Program-made: the position numbers and the translations under genes
In this document: piece by piece, positions 58,240 to 64,000 of the stretch
Layout of the letters: each line of letters begins with the position of its first letter
Numbering within the stretch: the first letter of the stretch is position 1
Notes under the pieces: generated by a model
Told to the model about the DNA's origin: nothing
Database searches by the model: none
What the model saw: only the letters and a program-made list of their open reading frames with translations
Source: Blastocatellia bacterium
GTDB lineage: Bacteria > Acidobacteriota > Blastocatellia > Chloracidobacteriales > JADJPF01
DNA: 64,000 bases
NCBI GenBank assembly: GCA_016713405.1
Contig: JADJPF010000024.1
Coordinates: 186,001-250,000, forward strand
Direction: 5' to 3'

Positions 58240-59784
58240 ATGTCTAGCAACTTGTTTGCTCGTTTCATAGAAGCTATAAAGCGGCCTGGATTTCTAATTT
58301 CAAGATTAATAATTTTAGGCATATTTACCATAATTTTTAGCCTTAGCTTTTTAGAAGATCCATTTGTTGTTTATGAAATGTACTTGCCGGTAGAAGGCGA
58401 ACCTGACGAAGAAGTAAGCAAGTATTTAGAAAAGTTTAAGAGCGAGCATAACAAAGAAGAACTTGCTATACATTGGCATCCATCAACAGGAACACCAACA
58501 GCAGTTTTTGGAAAACTTGATAAATTTGATGTTGCTTCTGAAGAAAATGCAAGAAAGTTTCTCTAAAAATAAAGATCTTTTAAGTTTAGAGATAACCTTG
58601 AAGATTTAACAGTAGTTGATAAATGCGGTACTGACTCCCAGTTGGAAAACATTTCGTGTTTGAACAGAGGTATAAAACTACTTGAAGATATTAAGATTTC
58701 TATTGCTTACGGTGGGCGAGTAGGAGTTAGTTTTAATGAGAATGCAGAAATTATAGCAGTTAGTAATACTTATTTACCTAACATTAAGTTAGATTCCATT
58801 ATTTCTAAAATTGAGCAAGAAAAAAATAAAGCTAAAGCTGTTGCTAAGGCAATACTTAATGTGAAAAAAAGGGTTAACTTTAATAAAATGAAAGATGATA
58901 TTAAAAGTGAACTTGTAATCTATTTTATTTAACAAGGAAATTAAACTTTCTTGGCGTTTTGTTATTTATACATACAAGAACACTTGGGAAGTATTTATTG
59001 ATGCTCAAAATAAGCTATGTTTAGGTAATCCTTGTGATATTAATAAATACTATATTGAAAGAAAAGCCAGAATATTTAATGTAAATCCTATTGCTGCAAC
59101 TTGTGTGTTGACATAAACCTACAATTGTTAGATGAAAGTAGAATATCTGAAATTTACAGGAACTTACCCTTAAATGGATTAAATAATTCAGGTTATTTAG
59201 ATGGACAGTATGCTTCTAGTGAAAAGACAATTTGTCGCATACCAATTGATAGTGATTTTATAAATATTCCTTATGGTAAAAATGGTTTTGCAGAACTAAT
59301 GATTTATTACTACATTGATTATACTCAGCGTTATATACAAAAGCTAGGTTTTGAAATCTTAAACAAAAAACCAATTACCTATGATGCCAACGCTAATAGT
59401 ACATCTCATTATTCCAATGGGATTTTGTTTTTTAATAGTGAAGTTGATATTGATAACCATAAAATAGGCGGAGGCAATGATGCAGAAATAATTGTTCATG
59501 AATATGGTCATGCGATTCAGGATTATCAAATACCAGGATTTGGTAAAGTAGGAGAATCAGGGGCAATAGCTGAAGGTTTTGCTGACTATTTGGCGGCTAG
59601 TGTAACTGCACCCCTTGGCAAAAAGTGTAATGATACTAGAATTGGATATACCTGTATTGGAGAATGGAGACGAGGTGATGGTCGCTCTACTTGTAGAAAT
59701 ACTAGCATACATTGTTTGCGTAAAATTGACCCTACAACAAAGTATGATCCTGAAATTCATAAGCCCGATAGCCGCTACTTTTCT

Positions 59785-61660
59785 GGTTCATCCTCAGATT
59801 TGGTGATAAAAGGAAAAACAGGTAATAATACCCTCTAGCAAGTAAAGTACAATAATTGAAAGAGGGAAAAATGGAAAAAAGCACAGTAGTGCCAAAAGGC
59901 TTAAAATTGGAAGAAATGAAAGAGGTTGATAAGGGATTAGAATTAAGAGTAAGTACAATAGCGACAAAAGTAGAATGTCCAAAATGTGGAGAAAAAACAA
60001 GTCAAGTGCATAGCAATTATAGGCGAATAATAAAGGATTTACCGTGTTTTGGGCTAGTAGTATACTTAATACTTCAAGTAAGAAAGTTTTTCTGTTTGAA
60101 TCAAAGATGTGAGCAAAGAATATTTTGTGAAAGAGTAGAAGCAGTATCAAGGTATGGGCGTTTTAGTCAGAGACTAAACCAAATAATATCATATATAGGA
60201 TTAGCCAATGGAGGAGAAGCAGGAACAAGTTTAGCAAAGAGATTAAGTATTATAGTTAGTCCAGATACGTTATTAAGAAGGATTAGAGCTTTTACTACAG
60301 AAGAGATAAAGCCTGTGAGAGTGCTTGGAGTAGATGATTGGGCAAAAAGAAAAGGGCAAAAATATGGGACAATTTTAGTAGATTTAGAAAGCCATAGACC
60401 AATAGCACTACTAGCAGACCGCACTGCAGAAACATTAGCTAAATGGCTCAAAGAACACCCAGAAATAGAAATAATAAGTAGAGATCGTGCAGGTGCTTAT
60501 ATTGATGGGGCTAACAAAGGCGCACCTCAAGCGATACAAGTAGCTGATAGATTTCACTTACTAAAAAACTTAACTGAAACTACGGAAAGATTTTTTAAGG
60601 CTAGAACTAAAGATTGGAATCAGGCAATAAAGGAAGTTGGCAAAGAGTCACAACAAACACAAGCAAGTCAAGTAGTTACAAAAAGTGAGACAGAAAGTCT
60701 AGAATCAATTCCTGTGCCAGCAAAAGTAGATGCGAAAGTAGAGAGGTATTTAGAGGTAAGAGCATTACACAGTCAGGGGGCAAGTATTAGAGCTATAGCA
60801 AATCATTTTTCAATGCATAGGCGCACAGTACGTTTATATATTAATTGCCAAACTTATCCAGAAAGGTCAACTCCCATAGCGCGTCCTAGTATGATAGATA
60901 AATATGCTCAGTATTTGGAAAAAAGATGGTTAGAAGGTTGTCACAACGCCAAACAATTATGGGAAGAACTAAAAAGCCAAGGTTTTAAAGGTTCACAATC
61001 AAATTTAAGAAACTATTTGAGTAAATTTCGTGATCAAAAGCCAGAACACATTAAAGCGTTAACCAATAGCAAAGCAAACACAGAAATACCATCAACAAGA
61101 CAAACAGCTTGGTTATTTGGTCAAAAGCTAACAGATAGAACACTTACACAACAAACTTTTATTAATAAATTGTTTCAAGTAAATCCAGAAATGAAACTAG
61201 TTCATAATTTAGCACAGGCTTTTTCCTCTATGGTAAGAGAAAAAAATCCTAGTGCTTTAGATAGCTTTTTAACAGATGCTAAGAATAGTGCTATCAAAGA
61301 GTTTGTTAATTTTGCTGATGGATTATCTAAAGAAAAGCCTTCTATTCTAGCTGCCTTAACTCTAAAATGGAGTCAGGGGCAAGTTGAGGGCCAAGTTAAT
61401 AGACTTAAACTATTGAAAAGACAGATGTTTGGCAGAGCTAAATTAGATTTGCTTAGTCAGAGGCTTGTAAACAAACTATAGCTTTTCTTTGGGTTAACTT
61501 AATTTTTGATAGTTTTCATAAGCATTTTTTTGCTTTCTACTATAACTATTTTTTACAGAATTTATTTTTTACTTAACTTTTATTTGTTTTTACTTTTTTT
61601 GTATTTTTTCTGCTACTTATCCTGGCACATCCTTTTATCACCAAATCTGAGGATGAACCA
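59785..61660 (+). mobile_element. ISL3-family insertion sequence, 1,876 bp, with 8-bp target duplication
   Basis: The ends are inverted repeats of about 30 bp: GGTTCATCCTCAGATTTGGT onward at 59785 and its reverse complement ending at 61660. The flanks are direct 8-bp copies of ACTTTTCT at 59777-59784 and 61661-61668, the size typical of the ISL3 family. The element carries one transposase gene in + orientation and has intact ends, so it may have moved recently. Confidence 0.92.
59871..61481 (+). CDS. ISL3-family transposase
   Basis: The ATG at 59871 follows GAGGG; a TTG at 59856 is less likely. 536 residues: zinc-finger CPKCGEKTSQVH at the N-terminus (C-x2-C), helix-turn-helix regions, then a DDE catalytic core with the Asp residues in LGVDDWAKRKG and SRDRAGAY and the Glu in QGQVEGQVNRLK. 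The frame is intact, unlike many neighbours. It lies fully inside the terminal repeats. Confidence 0.93.
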   Translation: MEKSTVVPKGLKLEEMKEVDKGLELRVSTIATKVECPKCGEKTSQVHSNYRRIIKDLPCFGLVVYLILQVRKFFCLNQRCEQRIFCERVEAVSRYGRFSQRLNQIISYIGLANGGEAGTSLAKRLSIIVSPDTLLRRIRAFTTEEIKPVRVLGVDDWAKRKGQKYGTILVDLESHRPIALLADRTAETLAKWLKEHPEIEIISRDRAGAYIDGANKGAPQAIQVADRFHLLKNLTETTERFFKARTKDWNQAIKEVGKESQQTQASQVVTKSETESLESIPVPAKVDAKVERYLEVRALHSQGASIRAIANHFSMHRRTVRLYINCQTYPERSTPIARPSMIDKYAQYLEKRWLEGCHNAKQLWEELKSQGFKGSQSNLRNYLSKFRDQKPEHIKALTNSKANTEIPSTRQTAWLFGQKLTDRTLTQQTFINKLFQVNPEMKLVHNLAQAFSSMVREKNPSALDSFLTDAKNSAIKEFVNFADGLSKEKPSILAALTLKWSQGQVEGQVNRLKLLKRQMFGRAKLDLLSQRLVNKL

Positions 61661-62007
61661 CTTTTCTGCTCATTGTGCTAGTGAGTTGTGGTCAGCAACT
61701 CTTTGGCAGATTCGTGAAGAAGTAATAAAAAGTGTTGGTGCAGCAAATGATGCAGACAAAATTGTTCTTAGATCCTATGAACTTATTAAGTGTAACCCTA
61801 ATGCTGGGTTTAATGAATCAGCAAATGCAATTGTTAATGCTGCTGAAGATTTGCAAAAATCAGGAAGAATAGATATGAGAGTAGATATAAATAAAATAAA
61901 AAGTGTTTTAAAAGAAAAAGGGTTTCCTATAAAAAATAAAATAAGAAGAGCATTCAGATCAAAATGCGACTTAACTGAACACTCTTTTCAACAACTTTTT
62001 AATAGTT

Positions 62008-62400
62008 TTAGCTTTCAAACCAAGTAAGAGGGCAGATTACAGGTATATCGGGAAATCCTTGCTTATGAAATGTAGGATTTCTCTTTGGCACTCCTGAAGG
62101 TAGTAGTTTATAAGCTAACTCAAAATCATAATCTTTACCATTATGAGGAGGTTCTACTTTGGTAATAGGAAGATTTTGAATGCGAACTACCGGAAAAGAA
62201 TTAGCTTTGAAGGAATATGTTGTTGAACCTACGATTACACTTGTAACAGTTACATTAACATTAAGAATATTGTGAAATTTCTTTCTTTGTTGGTATGCAT
62301 CACTAGAAACATTTGGATAAGGAAAAGAGGGTCGTGTTTCAGTAAAGTTGGTAGTACAATTGCAGCCCTTTGTTAAATTGATCCATAAAATAAGTGCCAA
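62008..62400 (-). CDS. unknown protein, last gene of the CHAT unit
   Basis: The product has 130 residues, starting at TTG 62400 (MALILWINLTKGCNC); extending upstream adds no better start. Hydrophobic N-terminus and a nearby Cys suggest export, but the lipobox (L-T-K-G-C) is not canonical. A beta-rich domain follows (VNVTVTSVIVGSTTY, FPVVRIQNLPITK). It overlaps the 3' end of the convergent peptidase remnant by 20 bp. The gap to the gene before it is 5 bp. No family recognised. Confidence 0.45.
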   Translation of the reverse strand: MALILWINLTKGCNCTTNFTETRPSFPYPNVSSDAYQQRKKFHNILNVNVTVTSVIVGSTTYSFKANSFPVVRIQNLPITKVEPPHNGKDYDFELAYKLLPSGVPKRNPTFHKQGFPDIPVICPLTWFES

Positions 62401-62405
62401 CTTTT

Positions 62406-62909
62406 TTATAACACGACCGGAAAAGAGTACTCATCTATTGTTGGTTCTTCGCTTGTTAAAGAACCTTTATTTATAAGAACTCGGGAGGCAAGGTCAATTT
62501 GATGGCGAGTGTAAATATTTTGCAAACTCACATTTGTATCTACTAAATCAGAATGTAATGTAATTTGACTTCTATTGTCTTGATGTACTTCTTTCATTTC
62601 TACAAAATCTAGGCTAGCATTTCCTACTTGCAAATTTGGACTTCCATTAGCAAATGTAAAACGGATTTCCTCTTGATTTGGCAAAACAAGCCCATATTCT
62701 CTAGGGTGTGGTTTATGTATTGTGTACTTAATTTCTTGCTTAGATGTATCCGTAAGTGCATCATACTGTAGTAAAACCGCCGGGTAATGAGGGTACAAAA
62801 TTCCTTGGGTATCATGAGATGGTTGTTGAAGTTTGAAGTTTGGTAGCAATGCATATAAAGCATTGTTTTTTACAGTTATTCCACATAAACCTTCTATTTT
62901 TATTGGCAT
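62406..62909 (-). CDS. unknown protein beside the CHAT protease
   Basis: The ATG at 62909 has AAGGAG upstream and gives MPIKIEGLCGITVKNNALYA; longer frames to 63011 are not needed. 167 residues, mostly beta-strand, soluble, no signal peptide, ending DEYSFPVVL. It starts 19 bp after the CHAT gene, so it is probably co-translated. No known domain. It may be a substrate, inhibitor or sensor of the CHAT protease, by context only. Confidence 0.5.
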   Translation of the reverse strand: MPIKIEGLCGITVKNNALYALLPNFKLQQPSHDTQGILYPHYPAVLLQYDALTDTSKQEIKYTIHKPHPREYGLVLPNQEEIRFTFANGSPNLQVGNASLDFVEMKEVHQDNRSQITLHSDLVDTNVSLQNIYTRHQIDLASRVLINKGSLTSEEPTIDEYSFPVVL

Positions 62910-62928
62910 TGGATTCTTCTCCTTGGGA

Positions 62929-64000
62929 TTAAAATTTACTGGTTGTAGTACTAGCACCAAATACAACAAATGGTGCCCAGATTTTAGGCGAATGATAAGT
63001 AGTGTTATCACTATTTAATAAAGAAAGTTGAGCTTTTCTTAAAGCTGAAGCTAAGTTTTCACCAGAATTTCTTTGTTTATGAAATTCTACAAATAAAGCT
63101 TGTGAAGCTGAGTCATTGGCATTCCAAAGACTCGCTACAACAGAAGGAACTCCTTTAGCTAAAAAGGGACGTGCAATGCTAAGAGTACCTTCCCCTTTAA
63201 CTACTTGTCCTTTGGCTGTTTGACAAGCAGCTAATACAACAAGCTGTGTTTTATCAAAGTTATAATCATAAAGCTCATAGGCATATAATGCGCTAGTATC
63301 TTCTTCAGTATTATTTTCTGGTGCCATTACCATTACTGAATACAAAGGGGATTTAGGATTAGCTATTGAATGTCCAGCAAAATGTATGGTGTTAAATTGA
63401 CCAGATAGTCTGGCAAATTCTTTTTTGGTAGCTTTTTCTTCTTTTAATAAATATGAATTAGAGTGTGAGTATATTTGGGCTATTTTTTCAGCTTCTTTTT
63501 CTGCTCCAGACAAAGAACGTAAGCCAGGAAAAGTTTCTTTAGAAAAAGTAGGATTACCTATTATTAAAACTTTTTTATTAGATTGTTTTGATATCAGTAA
63601 ATCGCGTTTTAGATTATTAACAAAGATTGTTGCACTAGGATTAGAAGAAATAATATTTTCTTCTAGTAAGTATTTACTAGTAATAGGGTTTGTAAAAGCT
63701 GCAAAAGATAGTTTATTAAGTTCTTTATCTGGAACAATAACTAAACTATCTTTTGGAGAAATAAAACTGGTAATAGGTGTTATTAATAGATGGTAAAAAC
63801 GATCTGAAAAACCTTTAAGTTGTTCTTTAGAGTTACCTTTCTCTATACTATTTAAATAATCATCAATAAGTTTATTTAGTTCTGTTTGATTAATAGTGGC
63901 TTTTGCAAAGTTAACACTAGTATTCTTTATTGCCCAAATAAATATTTGATCTTTTAATACCAAATATTCCAAAAGAATTATATTCTTTGGTAATTGGTTT
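62929..64000 (-). CDS. CHAT-domain cysteine protease, N-terminus outside window
   Basis: The frame stays open to the right edge (base 64000). Visible are about 356 residues of the CHAT domain (caspase-like, HetF-associated with TPRs). The typical entry ILLEYLVLKDQIFIWAIKN is present, then a spacer and the core: His in TIHFAGHSIANPKSPLYSV and Cys in LVVLAACQTAKGQVVKGEG, plus GVPSVVASLWNANDSASQ. The usual N-terminal TPRs would lie beyond the edge. CHAT proteases act in bacterial conflict and cell-death pathways. It heads a run with two unknown genes. Confidence 0.85.
   Translation of the reverse strand, partial: NQLPKNIILLEYLVLKDQIFIWAIKNTSVNFAKATINQTELNKLIDDYLNSIEKGNSKEQLKGFSDRFYHLLITPITSFISPKDSLVIVPDKELNKLSFAAFTNPITSKYLLEENIISSNPSATIFVNNLKRDLLISKQSNKKVLIIGNPTFSKETFPGLRSLSGAEKEAEKIAQIYSHSNSYLLKEEKATKKEFARLSGQFNTIHFAGHSIANPKSPLYSVMVMAPENNTEEDTSALYAYELYDYNFDKTQLVVLAACQTAKGQVVKGEGTLSIARPFLAKGVPSVVASLWNANDSASQALFVEFHKQRNSGENLASALRKAQLSLLNSDNTTYHSPKIWAPFVVFGASTTTSKF

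Larger units (their letters stand above)
58240..62027 (+). pseudogene. thermolysin/fungalysin-like metallopeptidase, frameshifted and IS-interrupted
   Basis: Parts in order: a membrane-proximal N-terminus (ISRLIILGIFTIIFSLSF), propeptide-like sequence (ISIAYGGRVGVSFN..., LSWRFVIYTYKNTWEVFIDA), then the catalytic domain with HEYGHAIQ and EGFADY (HExxH...E zinc site). At least four single-base shifts break it (near 58565, 58605, 58930 and 59100). An ISL3-family element sits at 59785-61660. Removing it and one 8-bp duplicate joins RYFS to AHCASELWSATLWQIREE in frame, to a stop at 62025-62027. The family makes secreted, self-activating zinc peptidases; this copy is inactive. Confidence 0.8.

Noticed and set aside
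59856..59870. TTG start for the transposase
   Set aside because: The ATG at 59871 is preceded by GAGGG at correct distance; the upstream five codons overlap the ribosome site.

Overview
The window is about 64 kb of AT-rich bacterial chromosome, roughly one third G+C by eye. It reads like a Gram-negative, didermic, pilus-bearing organism. An Acidobacteriota lineage such as Blastocatellia fits best: there is a TonB receptor with an N-terminal carboxypeptidase-regulatory-like domain, paired M16 peptidases, a GYF/B-box/membrane fusion protein, a Ser/Thr kinase with a receiver-like tail, and a sigma-54-type promoter in front of a type IV pilin. The assignment is inference. No rRNA or tRNA gene was seen.

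Layout. 1-5.6 kb (+): SPOR-domain protein (cut by the left edge), TPR metallopeptidase, ttcA, amidase. 5.7-14.9 kb (-): a housekeeping block in the order rfaE2, mfd, parvulin PPIase, terminator, S4 protein, hslV, hslU, fibronectin-type lipoprotein, maf. 15-25.4 kb is patchier: two secreted proteins of unknown role, a zinc-finger/TPR membrane protein, remnants of a Cpx-like envelope stress locus, a phosphatase, a 2Fe-2S protein, a broken membrane/TPR protein, and a 5'-truncated gmd. 25.5-33.1 kb: a TonB receptor with candidate NikR operators upstream, nikR, a deoxyhypusine-synthase-like gene and a large secreted Asp-box protein. 33.2-33.5 kb and 52.9-53.2 kb are clusters of short palindromic repeats. 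33.7-44.1 kb: GAF protein, MBL hydrolase, a kinase operon of unknown role, mltG, ruvX, GYF/B-box protein, and an ECF sigma/anti-sigma pair. 44.3-52.7 kb (-): pilA, a deformylase, two M16 peptidases, a PG-binding protein, HtrA and a Ser/Thr kinase. 53.2-58 kb: rsmD, a histone-deacetylase-family gene, a small membrane gene with an in-frame TGA, an HEAGH membrane protein, and aceK with an unknown partner. 58.2-62 kb: a decayed thermolysin/fungalysin-type peptidase interrupted by an ISL3-family element with an 8-bp target duplication. 62-64 kb (-): a CHAT-domain protease (cut by the right edge) with two small unknown genes.

The most striking property is the number of broken reading frames. At least fifteen single-base indels, mostly at short homopolymers, and two in-frame stops interrupt otherwise well-conserved genes, including hslU, mfd (four), pilA and aceK. 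In each case I could rebuild a continuous protein by adding or removing one base. Residual homopolymer errors in a long-read assembly are the simplest explanation, with real gene decay as the alternative. Two places (about 19.13 kb and 24.44 kb) join genes on opposite strands that have each lost their 5' part, and a T27-G-T27-G tract near 24.1 kb looks artificial.

Envelope maintenance is the common theme of the intact genes: SPOR, MltG, amidase, HtrA, parvulin, PG-binding, M16 pair, and sigma/anti-sigma. The best candidates for new biology are the CHAT unit at the right edge, the UGA-containing small membrane protein with a CxxU-like motif and an adjacent hairpin, the NikR-TonB regulatory arrangement, and the uncharacterised kinase operon at 36.1-38.4 kb.
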